From positions 35,909,804 to 35,973,803 of the forward strand of contig NC_134096.1 of the NCBI RefSeq assembly GCF_000715075.1: a stretch of DNA of 64,000 bases, given 5' to 3'. Under the pieces are notes generated by a model. It was not told the origin of the DNA. It did no database searches and saw nothing but the letters and a program-made list of their open reading frames with translations. Within the stretch, counting starts at the first letter, position 1. Each line of letters opens with the position of its first letter. This DNA is from Nicotiana tabacum (taxonomy: Eukaryota > Streptophyta > Magnoliopsida > Solanales > Solanaceae). Of this stretch, positions 25,488-36,695 are shown piece after piece. The translations under genes were made by a program, and so were the position numbers.

Positions 25488-26624
25488 CTATATAATAATA
25501 CATAATTAAAATCTTAAAATATAATCTCTAAAATATTGAATAATGAAAGAATCCCAAATAATAGAATAATAATTTAAATTAAAATTTTCATATATTTTTT
25601 TTAATAATTAATTAAAATATTTCAACTTTAATATTGTATGTCAATACTAAAGTTTGATTTGTATTTCTTATAGGTTTGAATGATAACATATATAGATGTC
25701 CTAATTCATATAGATTAGAAACATTCCGAAAATTACAGAAAAAGATTTTGCATATTGATTATTATCTTGAAAACATATTGTTAGTTGAGTGTTGAAGTGG
25801 TATGAAGTTATTGTTTGGTACAATAACTTCTTGTTCTCCTATATTAGTAATAAAAGAAGAAGAAAATAAATAAATTAAACAAAATTAACAGATGAATAAG
25901 GAAAAAAAAAAGAAACAACAATAAAAAAGATAAATAAATGCATTCTGTAGTACTAGCAACATAAGTATTCAAACTTGAAAAAATAATTTAGTCAAATTAA
26001 AAAGGTAAGATTGAAAATTTAAAAAAAAACAAAACAAGAAGAGGTGCAAATGAAATTGAGGTCAATTATTATCTCACATGAGATAGGTTGAAGAAATCAC
26101 TATTAACATAAGCACAATATTATGTTGCTCTTTCATGGTTGACAAATAAAGGGACCGAAGATTTTAGTTTATGATAGATGATAGACAAACAACAAATAAA
26201 ACTATAAATATAGTGTATAAATAATTTTTCTTTATTTCATTTGAGACTTCTTTGAATTTAATTTTAATCTAATTATTATGTATTGATATTTATTTTAATC
26301 GGTCAATTTAATATTTCTTAGTATCTCAAACAATATATTTTTATTTTATGTTTCATATCAATCAAATGTTAAAGTGGTAAAGTTAAAATTCTATATTGGT
26401 AAAGTTAATAGTATATTTTTAATTTAAGTAATAAAATTTTGATATCATGCAAGCAAGCAAATAGTTGAGCTTTAAAAGTTAATAGTACTTAAAGATGACG
26501 TTGACAAAGGGCATACGTAGGATTTTTTGTAAGCGGTGTCGATATTTAATCAGTTAAAAACTCTTTCATTATTTGACTTGCAAATTGGCTTGGACCAACT
26601 TCATCACCGCCCAATATAAAGATA
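25488..26624. other. AT-rich intergenic DNA
   Basis: No open frame with recognisable content, no tRNA-like structure and no LTR ends. Rich in A/T runs. Possibly ancestral host DNA outside the insertions. Confidence 0.5.
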
Positions 26625-27566
26625 GAAAGAAAAAATACACAAGATGAACCCTCAACTTGTTCGCAAAAGTCAGTTTTCAACTTAACCTTTACGAATGTTC
26701 TTTTTCCGCCTTATACTTGTTCGAAGTGAATTTAATACATCCCTAAGACATATACAATCTGTCGCACAGTGGAAGGTGTTGCACACTCTCCCTATGTCTT
26801 GGCCAGATATTACCACACCAGATTCAATTTGATTTTAACTTCTTCTTTTTTTTTTCTTCTTAATTTTACTCCTTTTCCTTATTTTATTTATTTATAAATT
26901 TGCATCTCTTTCCTTATATTTGTTCTGAAAATCTCTTCACCCTAATTAAAAACTTTTAATTTAGATAAATAATTTTCAGGTTAATTAAGATTTTTGGCAT
27001 TGTAATACCAAGAGGAAAAGAGTTGGGAAGAGAGATATGAACGTGATTGGAGTTTGACCGGAGAGAAATGGAAGTTCGTCGGCGTCGAAGGAATTTTTCC
27101 GGCCAACATCAGATTTTATAGTTTAATCAGATTTTATAGTTTAATTGAGTTTCCATGTTAAATCCTTTTCATGGATTTTCATTAATCAAATGTGAAAATA
27201 CAATCGATGATTTTTGCACTCTTTAATTAATTTTCCATCTTAATTTTCTGAATGGAAGAAGAAGGGGGGGGGGGGGGGTTCGATATCAATGGAAGTTTTG
27301 TTGATAGAAAAATAAAAGGAGAGACAAGAAAAGTTTGGAAAAGAAAAGGAAAAATAAAAAGAAAGAAAAAAAGAAAACAAAAGAGGGTCGCGGCTAATTA
27401 AGTGTGCTAGATACATAATGTCCAATAAATATTTGACACATCATCTTTCAAGAAGATATTAAATTTATTTCGGATAAGTATAGGATGGGAAAAAAACGAT
27501 CGTAAAGGTTGAGTTAAAAACTGATCTTTTGAGGACAAGTTAAGGGTGCATCTTGTGTATTTTCTC
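26625..27566. mobile_element. Non-autonomous DNA transposon with long inverted repeats (MULE-like)
   Basis: The first 120 or so bp (26625-26743) return as the reverse complement at about 27447-27566; the shared phrases AATACACAAGATG, AACTTAACCTTTACGA and AATTTAAT are in the same order, at roughly 80% similarity by eye. Flanks ATAAAGATA (26616-26624) and ATAAAGAAA (27567-27575) match at 8 of 9 positions, the target length of Mutator-like elements. No transposase is visible. A run of 15 G lies at 27264-27278. The Mutator assignment is an inference from the TSD length. Confidence 0.7.
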
Positions 27567-27728
27567 ATAAAGAAATAGTAAGACAACTTACCATAGAACC
27601 TACGAAAAATTATTTTTAATGCCCCCAATCTCTAGTGTGGTCCACTAGCTTAGTTTGTCCTTACGCGCTAAGGGTCAAGGGTTCCACCTTCAATGACACA
27701 TTCTTATGTAGAAAAGACAAAACAATAA
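27567..27728. other. Spacer between two inverted-repeat elements
   Basis: Short unassigned DNA. GTCAAGGGTTCCACCTTC (about 27677-27694) faintly recalls a tRNA B box, but no A box or cloverleaf could be fitted. Confidence 0.35.
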
Positions 27729-28737
27729 CGATAATTTGAGACATCTTCCTTCGGATTTCGCCCTATCATATTGACTTTTTTTTGTGCTTTACAATATTAC
27801 ACATATCTTCCTTATTTTGATTTTCTTGTAATCATTCTTTAAACTCATTTAAAATAAATATAAATAAAATACAATTTGACAGATTTACCCTTTTTAATGT
27901 TAATTTCTTTCAATTAGTAATAAACATTATCAAAATAATTTACTTACCAAATTCTATAAAAATAAACCTACACCAATAAGTTAATTTAAATATAGATACA
28001 TGTGTAAAGCTTATCACTATTCTGCCTGCACGTGTCTTTCTCATTAAACAAAGTAAACTAGTTATTTATTAAAGGTCTCAGGTAGCTTTTCTGTACCTTT
28101 ACCAGTTTATCAACGACTTCATTTTTCGCGGCAACCCAATATTTTTCGGTAATCGGCGTCAAATTTTATAAGAACGACTCCCTAAAAGAGGAAGCTGATG
28201 AGAATGACCGGAAAAGATTTTAGTAAGGATATCCATGAATTGAGAAGAAACAGGATTCAACAAATAGAGAAAAATCATCCAAAATTGCTGGTTAACGACG
28301 TCAAATTTGAGTCCTATATGCTTCTCATTCATGAAAGGCGGGTATGTATAAGGAAAATGAGTTTTTCAACTATTGGACAACGAAATCTAGTGGAATTTGG
28401 AAGAGAAATTAGATCTAAGCTTGAATGAATGATCAGCAGGGGAGGAAGCTGCTGATTTCTCAAGAATGGAGAGGAACAAGAATAAGAACGTGGAAGTTTA
28501 CAGAGAAGAGGACTTCCCACTCAAGGAAATGCTATTTTTTTCAGGAAATTAATTGAAAGAAATTAACATTAAAAAGGATAAATCTGTCAAATTATATTTT
28601 ATTTATATTTATTTTAAATAATTTTAAAGAATGGTAACAAGAAAATCAAAATAAGTGAGGTATGCGTAATATTGTAAACCACAAGGGAAGTCAGTGTGAT
28701 ATGACGAAACCTGAAGGGTGGTCTCTGAAATTATCCG
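27729..28737. mobile_element. Foldback-type element with 188-bp inverted arms
   Basis: Left arm 27729-27916 and right arm 28550-28737 are reverse complements over their whole length, roughly 85% by eye, with long identical stretches such as TTATTTTGATTTTCTTGT and GTTAATTTCTTTCAATTA. TAA flanks both sides (27726-27728 and 28738-28740); a 3-bp TAA duplication would fit PIF/Harbinger-like MITEs, but three bases are weak evidence. The 630-bp centre holds a 76-codon open frame (28198-28428) resembling nothing I know; captured host sequence is possible. Confidence 0.72.
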
Positions 28738-28740
28738 TAA

Positions 28741-29125
28741 AAAATATTACTCAGTTTTGGCACGTCGTGAACTTGTCGAGTTTCTCTCTAAGGAACGTGA
28801 AGTGCTTGACCAAGAGAGCTAGCGAGATATATGTGTAAAGCTGTGTCTTCTTTTTTATTTAATAACTATTTTTATACATATTAATAATTTACACATATTT
28901 AGTGAACTTTACCGGCGAAACGGTATCGGATGACACCGCTTATACCAAGGTGCATCCTCCTTGGGTACTAATACTAAGAGAAAGTATTTCTTCCCAAAAT
29001 TTAACTTTTATCTACGATTAGTCTAACTCGCTCAATCCAATTTGACGGACTCCAACAGGTAATTACTCCCCTTTTCAAGGTAACTGCATATTCTTCGTAC
29101 CGACAATTACCTCTAGTTAGTTTTT
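28741..29125. other. AT-rich unassigned DNA
   Basis: Contains AAGCGGTGTC on the complement (about 28937-28946), also seen on the plus strand near 26530, but no supported feature. Confidence 0.35.
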
Positions 29126-29370
29126 TACTTCTTCTGTTTCAACTTATATGATTTTTTAATTATTTTAAAAATAATATCTTACTAAATTTGAAAATAATTT
29201 AATGTAAACTTTTCATTCTACTTAACTTGAAATTCTTATAGCAAAATAAATATAAGACATATTTTATATAATAAGTTTTAAAATTCGTATAGTTAACAAA
29301 TGTTATAACATGTTTAAGATTACAAGTTTCAAAAGTCTTTCTTAGTTTCTTAAATTCATGTTCCGTAACA
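29126..29370 (+). mobile_element. Possible truncated Solanaceae MITE
   Basis: TACTTCTTCTGTTTCAAC and the later ACAAGTTTCAAAAGTCTTTC resemble, from memory, a common Solanaceae MITE starting CTCCCTCTGTTTCAATTT. The expected inverted right end is not present, so the copy is truncated or the match is chance. Confidence 0.35.
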
Positions 29371-30018
29371 CTCTTTTCTTTTATTTTTATTTAAAAAGAA
29401 TGATGAGACTACTTAAAACAAAATTTTGTTTTACTCAGTAATGATATAATTTTATAATCACAGATATTATAATATGTATGTTTAATCGAATGTCCCCGAA
29501 GGGACATGGTATGTATAGATTATAAATTTCTAAGAAAACCCCTCCTTTCTTGAAAGCCGCTCGTTCAAAGACCTTATAAAAGGAAACGACGAGAGTAATA
29601 TACTTTCTTCTACGTATTTTTTATTTAATAATCAATGATGATAAAACTTGAATCTTTCTAATTATTTGTCACGATCTAAAATCTCATCTGTCGTGACGGA
29701 GCCTATCTCAATTCTAGGCAAGCTAAAAATCCCAATAAACTATCATTTCTTTTAAATTTGAAAACGAAATAACTAAATTCAGTGGAAAAAATCTCAAAAT
29801 ATCAAATATATCACTCCCAAAATCCGGTGTCACTGAGTACATGAGCATCTAAATAAATACAAAGTCTGACTGATAAACATCACTGTCTGAAGTATAGAAC
29901 AGTACAATAACTAAATAGGAAGGGAATGAAATATGCGATCGTCAAGCAGTTACCTTGATACTCGCCAACAGAAATAACTCCGAATTCTAGCAGTCGTCGT
30001 ATCCGGAAGCACCTGGAT

Positions 30019-30035
30019 CTGCACATGAGGTGCAG
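30019..30035 (-). promoter_or_regulatory. Conserved hairpin, LTR 6
   Basis: CTGCAC-ATGAG-GTGCAG, a perfect stem with its own loop, 352 bp from the LTR end. On the minus strand it is preceded by TTGTACTCATACTATATT. Confidence 0.6.
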
Positions 30036-30608
30036 AATATAGTATGAGTACAACTAACTCAATAAGTAACAAGACTAACCTCTGGGCTGAAAGAAATGAT
30101 GAGCTCCGCAGGTACAGTCCAGTAAAAATAATGGTATAAAAATGTAGGCATGCTTTCAAGTTCAACAGTTAAACTCAGTACAAGTGAAATAGATCAATAC
30201 TGCATGATATGAGGAATATGACATTTCAGTAGAAAGACCTCATGTAAATACTGGTCACAAATTATCCGGTTACTTGGTACTGTTTATGGCCAATCCAGAC
30301 CAGGGGTGTTCCAACTGACAGTCTGTCACCTAGTACCGTATAAGGCCAATCCAACTCTGGGATAATTTATCTCCAAATATAAATAATACTGACAAAATCT
30401 ATGTCCAAATAACTCATTACAATACAAATAAGTAAGGCAAGTCCATGCCCTCGGAAAATCCATCCCAAATATATATATAAGCAGTAAGTAAGGCAAGTCC
30501 ATGCCCTGGGAAGTCCATCCCGTATATCGATGATTATCTACGCTCATTGGGGGTGTGTACAGACTCCGGAGGGGCTCCTTCAGCCCAGGCGTAATACAAA
30601 ATCAATAT

Positions 30609-30807
30609 GGCCTACTACATGCGGACAGTCCCGATCTGTATAATAACAAAGCCTTTAAGGCCTGCTGCAGGCGGGTAGCCCCGATCAAGAACAATAATAA
30701 TGTATAAAGCCATTCTGGCCTGCTGCAGGCAGGCAACCCCGATCCATTTAATGATAACATATATAAAGCCACTATGGCCTGCTGCGGCGCGCAACTCGAT
30801 CCCATAA
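30609..30807 (-). repeat. Degenerate 50-59 bp tandem repeat in LTR 6
   Basis: Four units start with GGCCTRCT and contain CCCGATC about 20-30 bases later. Two earlier units with GGCAAGTCCATGCCC (30437, 30497) belong to a separate 60-bp duplication. Confidence 0.65.
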
Positions 30808-31014
30808 ATATCCTCACAATAGACGAATATGACTGAGTGTGAAGTGTATATTTTTGAAACAATTAATTCAACAGCAATACGACCCCATGGGTCCCAAAAT
30901 ATCGGCACGTAGCCTACACATGATCTTTAATAAAATCCTCAGCTCAATTTCTCTAACATGTTCAGATAATAACATGATTCTTTAATCATTACAACTGCAC
31001 AGGATTTATTCAAG

Positions 31015-31019
31015 ACACC
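31015..31019. repeat. Target site duplication, left copy, element 7
   Basis: ACACC, repeated at 41746-41750. Confidence 0.9.
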
Positions 31020-31887
31020 TGTGATGACCCAAAATGTCATCTTTAAATTTAATAATTAATTTTGTATTCTAAGACCTCGAAAAGTACTATTTATTATTCC
31101 TCGACTTGCGTGTACAGTCCGAAAAGTTTTCAGGTAAAAATGGATTAAAATGTGAATTAGAGGTTTAAAACTCAACTGAGTTGACTTTGGTCAATATTTT
31201 GCGCAAACAGACTCGGATCAGTATTTTGACAGTTCCAGTAGGTCTGTATCGTGATTTGGGACTTGGGTGTATGCCCGGAATCAAATTTTGAGGCCCCTAA
31301 CCCGAGATATAGAATTGTGATAAAAAATTAAAAGTTCAAATAGTGATCGGATATTAAATTATATGCAAACGACCTCGGAATAGAATTTTGCTAATTTCAA
31401 CAGCTCCGTATATTGATTTTGGATTTAGGAGCGTGATCGGAATTATATTTGGAAGTCCATAGTGTAATTAGGCTCACAATGCCAAAAGTTAAATTTTTGG
31501 GAAGTTTGACCGGGGGGTTGACTTTTAGATATCGAGGTCGGAATCCGATTCTGAAAATTAGAATAGGTCTGTTAAGTCATTTATGACTTGTGTACAAAAT
31601 TTGAATTCATTCCGAATTGATTTGATGTGTTTCGGCACAAGATATAGAATTTGAAAGTTCAAAGTTCATAGATTTGGATTTGAGGTGCGATTCATCGTTT
31701 TGATATTGTTTGATGTGGTTTGAAGCCTCGAATAAATTCGTATTGTGTTTTAGGACTTGTTGGTATATTTGGTTGAGGTCCCTAGGGCCTCGGGTGAGTT
31801 TCGGATGGTTAACAGATCAAAAGTTGGATTTAAAACACCTGCTGTAATTTTTCCTTTCTGTTGGAAATTCTGGCCCAAAATCGAGGC

Positions 31888-32005
31888 CCAAAAATCGAGC
31901 TCCCGAGATCGAGCTCCCGAGATTGAGCTCCCAAGATCGAGCTCCCGAGATCGAGCTCCCAAGATCGAACTGGACAGATCGAGCTCCCAAGATCGAACTG
32001 GACAG
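31888..32005 (+). repeat. 14-bp satellite (GAGCTC repeat) in the 5' LTR of element 7
   Basis: Unit GAGCTCCCGAGATC with variant GAACTGGACAGATC. Six exact GAGCTC here against two in the 3' LTR (39597-39680), so copy number changed after insertion. It sits directly before the TATA-like box. Confidence 0.8.
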
Positions 32006-32015
32006 ATCTGTAAGT

Positions 32016-32026
32016 TATAAAAATAG
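32016..32026 (+). promoter_or_regulatory. Candidate TATA box, element 7
   Basis: TATAAAAATAG just after the GAGCTC repeats; TATAAAAACAG at 39685 in the 3' LTR. Position near 1 kb into the LTR fits a U3/R border. No transcription data. Confidence 0.45.
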
Positions 32027-33666
32027 AGGCATTCAACCCATTTGCCATTTTTGACAAACTTGAGCTTGAACAGAGGCGACTTTTGAATGATTTTCAAGGA
32101 AAGACATTTGGGGTAAGTGATTCCAACTCGGATTCGGTCTATATACACAAATATATCATTGTTTTCACCATTTAATTAGTGTTTTGAGATTGAAATTTGG
32201 AAATTTTAGAAATCTCATAGAAATAATGTTTTGAGATTTCGGTGTCGATCCGGAGTCCGATTGGAGTGAAACTGGTATGGTTGGACTCGTAATTGAATGG
32301 GTTATCGTATTTTGTAAGTTTCGCTGGATTCCGAGATGTGGGCCCCACAGGCAAATTTTGAGCTAATTTCGAATTTTATTGAAAAATGTAATATTTTCTT
32401 ATGAAATTGATTACTATAATTTTTGTTGACTGTATCAAATTAATTATGACTAGATACGAGTCGATCGGAGTCGGAAAAATCGAGAAAAAGGCATAATACT
32501 TGGTTAAATTGGAGCAAGTCGAAGTAAGTGACTTGTCTAACCTTGTGTGAGGGAAATTCCCCTAGGATTGATAATTGTAATGGGTGAAAAGTCGTGTACA
32601 CGAGGTGACGAGTGTGTACACGGGCTAAATGTGAAAGATTATGTTTTAAATTGTGTAGATCACTGTTGCGCATTAATTAAATTATTTTATTTTATTATAT
32701 TCTTCATTATTGATTTATTGTTTATATTTTTAAATTTGCTTGACCTTTTCCTGCTAATTATTTTATCTGTTTAGTTGAAACCTGGTTTCTTTTCTTCTGT
32801 GCATTATTTGAAAGTTGATTTTCTTTAAATTAAATATTATTAATATGAAGTATTTGACATTTTAAAACTTGATATTGAAGCAACGTATTAAAGATTTTGA
32901 AATATTATTTTCCTGAATTATTTACTCCTGAATATTTTTGTAAGATTTTCGTACTCATTGTGATGGAGCAGTGAGCTCTTAATTGTGGAAAAATATTATT
33001 GTTGAATTATTTTGACATGAGCCGTGAGCTCTTTATTATGGAAAAATATTATTGACGATTTATTTTCTTTATTGTGAAAAAATATTGTTGTTGAATTATT
33101 TTGGCAAGTTAAATTATTTGAGCACTTGAGGTGCAAATTGTGATATATTGTGATATTGATACGCATGCGGTGGTATAAGGTCTGGGTATTGAAACGCATG
33201 CGGTGAGATAAGGGTGGCTTGATACGCGTGGCTAGTAGGGGGAACTACTAGAAGTCATGCGGTGTGATAAGGATGGCTAAAATGCGGGATGCTATTTCGG
33301 GAAAAATATTTTCTTTCAAATAAATTATGAAGACTCCCGTGGTGAGATAAAGAAATGAGATATTGTGAATTTGTTTATGATTTGGGACTACGAGGCGGTA
33401 CCTCAAGAGTGCCCTTGTTGATATTGATTTATGGCCACAGTTGCCTTTGATTATTGTTGTGATTTTCTTCAAGTTGAAAAGAATTATTTTTTGTTTCTAC
33501 GAGGTATTTATTTGCCATTATTTGTTGTAATTAAATGTGACATACTACTTGTTTTATTTTTATTTTCATTTTATCTTATAATATTGTTTAAACATTTTAC
33601 CATGCCATTATTCATTCTCCAGTAGGGCCTGACCTGACTTCTTCACTACTCTACTGAGGTTAGGCT

Positions 33667-33729
33667 TGGCACTTACTGGGTACCGATGTGGTGTACTCAT
33701 ACTACGCTTCTGCACATCTTTTTGTGCAG
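33667..33729 (+). promoter_or_regulatory. Conserved LTR block with hairpin, element 7
   Basis: CTTACTGGGTAC, GTGTACTCATACTAC and the hairpin CTGCACA-TCTTTT-TGTGCAG (33710-33729), 332 bp before the LTR end. The stem is one pair longer than in element 1. Repeated at 41394-41413 in the 3' LTR. Confidence 0.62.
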
Positions 33730-34064
33730 ATCCAAGTACATTTTATCAGACCACGCATCAGTAAACTAGCTGTACGAGGAGACTTTGAGGTATATCTGCC
33801 AGCGTCCTCAGACTCCGGAGTCCCCTTCTATCTTACTATGTTATTTTTCTTATTTGCTTTAGACTTTGATGTATAGAGACATAGAGAATAAATTCTTAGA
33901 AGCTTGTGACTTATTTCTACCGGGTTTTAGGAGTTGAAATTGTTTGAATTGTAGTTTATTTATTTCAGATATTTATTATTATTCTGCATTGATAGGCTTA
34001 CCTAGTCTTAGAGACTAGGTGCCATCACGACATCCTACGGAGGGAATTTGGGGTCGTGACAAGT

Positions 34065-34076
34065 TGGTATCAGAGC
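34065..34076 (+). promoter_or_regulatory. Primer-binding site (initiator tRNA-Met), element 7
   Basis: TGGTATCAGAGC, exact, three bases after the LTR. Confidence 0.93.
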
Positions 34077-34689
34077 ACTAGGTTCATAGGTGTTATGAGT
34101 CACAAGCAGGTTTAGTAGAGTCTTGCGGATCGGTACGGAGACGTCTGTACTTATCTTCGAGAGGCTATGGAACTGTTAGGAAATATTCACTTCTTTGACT
34201 CCTTATCGTGCGGCATTGATTTAGCTTGAAACATATATCTTATATTCCTTTGTATCCACTTGTGTATGAAATTGCGCACTCGGTATCAGTTGTCGATGTT
34301 TCGTGATGCCGTAGATGGACTATGAGGGAGCCTGAGATGCTCAAATATTTCCTCAATGTGTGGTTCCGACTGAATATACGGGCGTATTGAGAGATCACCT
34401 AGTGAATCATGTGGGGGTGCAACGGACGTTGGCGTCTGGTTGATTTATACAAGCTGTGGAGGTTATTATTGTGAATCATCGGACGTTGTGACCTATGACT
34501 TCGAGCCGAGTAGGGGAGTCCACTACCAATGGGTGGATTGCGGGGTCATGTGTTATATCAGTTTTGGCCTGAAATGTATATATGTGGTACTGAAAGGTTC
34601 CCTAAAATTTACACATGTTTAAGACCTGAGATTTTGTAGAGGATAAGGTTGGGACTTGCGGTATGTCCGCCTCCTTAATAATCCTATAC
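34077..34689 (+). other. Leader and unassigned internal DNA, element 7
   Basis: Starts with the usual leader phrases (GTTTAGTAGAGTCTTG). No gag, capsid or zinc knuckle follows in any frame; the sequence is stop-rich. Confidence 0.5.
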
Positions 34690-34840
34690 TTCAATACCAA
34701 AGGAGTTATAGAAACTACTCTAAATTTGTAGAAGGTCTACTCAGCGTGGACGTCACTGTTGCAGATTTTGGGGTCTCCTCACATTCCTTGGTCCATATGA
34801 ACGGAGCACCCTTCTGGGTCAATCTGGTCTTAATAGTTGT
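34690..34840 (+). pseudogene. pol: RT to RNase H linker fragment, element 7
   Basis: A decayed stretch reads YRNYSKFVEGL and later MNGAPFWVN, which I match to [11 protein letters not shown] and the KGAPFRW-type motif after RT in gypsy pol. Short and full of changes; homology is plausible, not certain. Confidence 0.42.
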
Positions 34841-35626
34841 TCATAATCAATTACAAAATTGTCAATTAACTTTATATTAACAAAAATCTTATTTCAAATC
34901 TTCACAATACTGATAACGAGATACGAGGCATGAAGACCTCATAATTATTTACCCGAATTAATGAGTCACATTTATCGTCACCTGGGAGGGAACCTACCTC
35001 GTAGGTTAAAACTCAATAATTACAACACAAAATTGGCAAGTATGCACAGAGAATTTCATATAGAATTTTCAAATAAGCCTAACAGGCATGACTCCCTATT
35101 AGTACTATAGTACAAATTAAAATTCACAAGGGAGAACTTAAACACAAGAATTTTTCTCACAAGGATCTCGTCCTTATATAACTTCCACCTTAGCTCGTAG
35201 CCCGGTTTAAAAATATCAGTTTATATTAAAATTCGAGGATCTCATCCTCGGTTCTGAATCACAAGTAACATGCACATCGTGCCAATCGAAATATTTTCAT
35301 TTGCTCCTTCTAAATAATTTCCGTTAAAAAAGAAAATCACAACACATAATGAACCCCACACCGGTAGGGCATATAATTCATAATTTATAATTAATTATCC
35401 GTAAATTACATCAAAACTTACCGAAATGAGTAACAGAAAATCACATTTAACCTCATAGGTCTTATTAGTGACCAACATGGAATGATAGGCGTAGTTATCT
35501 CCATGGAATCTCCCAACAGGAGTAAATACATAAGTAGATTATAAAATTATGAAACTCACTCATAAGTGGAGCACAATAGGAGGACTCGTCTCGATACTAA
35601 GAACCGAATCAAATTATTCCTTTATA
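34841..35626 (-). other. Non-coding insert inside element 7
   Basis: AT-rich DNA with no sense coding. The phrases CTCGTAGGTTAAAACTC and GGATCTCGTCCTT/GGATCTCATCCTC look like the leader or non-coding part of a minus-strand gypsy element joined to the gag fragment that follows. Confidence 0.35.
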
Positions 35627-36480
35627 TTATATCAAGGTCGTACCTGTAACGACACCAACTGATGTAGCGACCTCCGCCATACCATAAAACAAATATATCA
35701 ACGGCTGGGTCTCCATCTCTAGGACGCCTTCTACCCGTTTGTCCTCCTCCCCTAACTGGTCGTGCGGGTGGTGTAGTAACTGTAATGGGTCATGTAGCCT
35801 GAGTTCTTTGATGAAATAAGTCTCTCCCAAGTTTGGGACAATTTTCTCATGATGTGCCTAGTATCACTGTATTCATAACAACCCATTTGCGGGTTAGGCT
35901 GCTCATATTGAGTCTTTGCCAGATAACTGGAATAACCATTATAGGAACTCATGTGGGTGGTGCATTAAAAGAACTTACTGGAGCACCCCGAGTAATCCGA
36001 TGTGCGGCCTGGCCTGGCCGACTGCCCGAGCCCCCTCCATAATGATTTATACTTGCAGAGTAGAATCCACTGAATCCCCCAGAACCTCGAGACCTCTTGG
36101 TCTCCTTTTTTCCTCACCCCGAACACATTCTAATATCTTGGCAGTTTGTACAACTAGAATAAATGAAGTATCAGCTTGTAGCTCCTGAGTCGTACAAAAT
36201 TTTACGATCATAATTGAGTCCTTTAATGAGTCTGTGGACTCGCCCTCTGGCTGTAGGAAGCAAAGTAGGAGTATGACGGGCTAACTTATTGAACTTGATG
36301 GCATATTCTGACACCGTCAATGGTGATATGACGCAACTGTTAAAACCCTATGTGCCACGCATTACGGAGAGTCCAGGAAACAAACTCTTTCAAAAGCATT
36401 TCTGAGAACTGAGCCAAGTGGGCGGTGTTGCATTGGCTGGTCTGCCCTCTTCATAGGCTTGCCACTAACACTGGTGGAGA
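35627..36480 (-). pseudogene. gag: Antisense gag-to-protease fragment inside element 7
   Basis: On the minus strand I read a decayed zinc knuckle (CYEYSDTRHIMRKLS, second and last Cys lost) near 35870, a linker and SVGVVTGTTLI, like the DVVTGI start of the protease. Upstream parts (36000-36480) are rich in Gly/Arg codons and look like the gag C-terminal linker and capsid, with frameshifts. Its orientation is opposite to the host element, so it arose by insertion or template switching. Confidence 0.55.
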
Positions 36481-36695
36481 ATTATCTCTCCCAAGGTAAA
36501 TTTCGTCTTTTGTTATGCTGACTCAACACTGTTGAGCTGACCCATTTCTTAACATACTCTTTGATTCTTCTTTAGGGTAACCCTTACCCCTATTTATACA
36601 CAACGATCACAAAAGTAGAGCTCCATACAGACAAATCTTGGCACGAACCACATAGTCCAGAATCTCATCAACAACTGTACTACTTCCTAAAGCTC
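36481..36695. other. Junction region in element 7
   Basis: Stop-rich, unassigned. Somewhere here the antisense insert ends and sense pol resumes (KTALTTAPMLVLPTG at about 36696). Confidence 0.35.

Larger units (their letters stand above)
29667..31019 (-). mobile_element. LTR of element 6, left part
   Basis: Begins TGTCACGATC and runs until element 7 interrupts it. With 41751-43403 it totals about 3.0 kb, the length of related LTRs. Carries the hairpin CTGCAC-ATGAG-GTGCAG (30019-30035) and a degenerate repeat (GGCCTGCTGCAGGC) with starts at 30609, 30659, 30717 and 30776. TTATT (29662-29666) would be the outer duplication; no partner is visible. Confidence 0.82.
31020..34061 (+). mobile_element. 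5' LTR of element 7 (3042 bp)
   Basis: TGTGATGACCC to GGGTCGTGACA. Contains a 14-bp GAGCTC repeat (31888-32005), a TATA-like TATAAAAATAG (32016-32026), GTAAGT at 32113 and 32524, degenerate 50-60 bp GTGAGCTCTTTATT repeats (about 32960-33090), two GCATGCGGTG repeats (about 33160-33260), and a hairpin (33710-33729). The ORF-like stretches in it are repeat artefacts. Confidence 0.92.

Noticed and set aside
27264..27278. Run of 15 G as a regulatory G-quadruplex
   Set aside because: A single homopolymer in a non-autonomous element; likely slippage or assembly noise.
27600..27720. Possible tRNA-derived SINE
   Set aside because: Only a weak B-box-like GGGTTCCACC; no A box, tail or duplication.
28198..28428. 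76-codon frame as a host gene
   Set aside because: No known motif, and it lies inside the foldback element. Kept only as a note there.
31750..32148. 132-codon and overlapping frames on both strands in LTR 7
   Set aside because: Caused by the GAGCTC satellite; the matching region at 39581-39817 does not keep the same frame.
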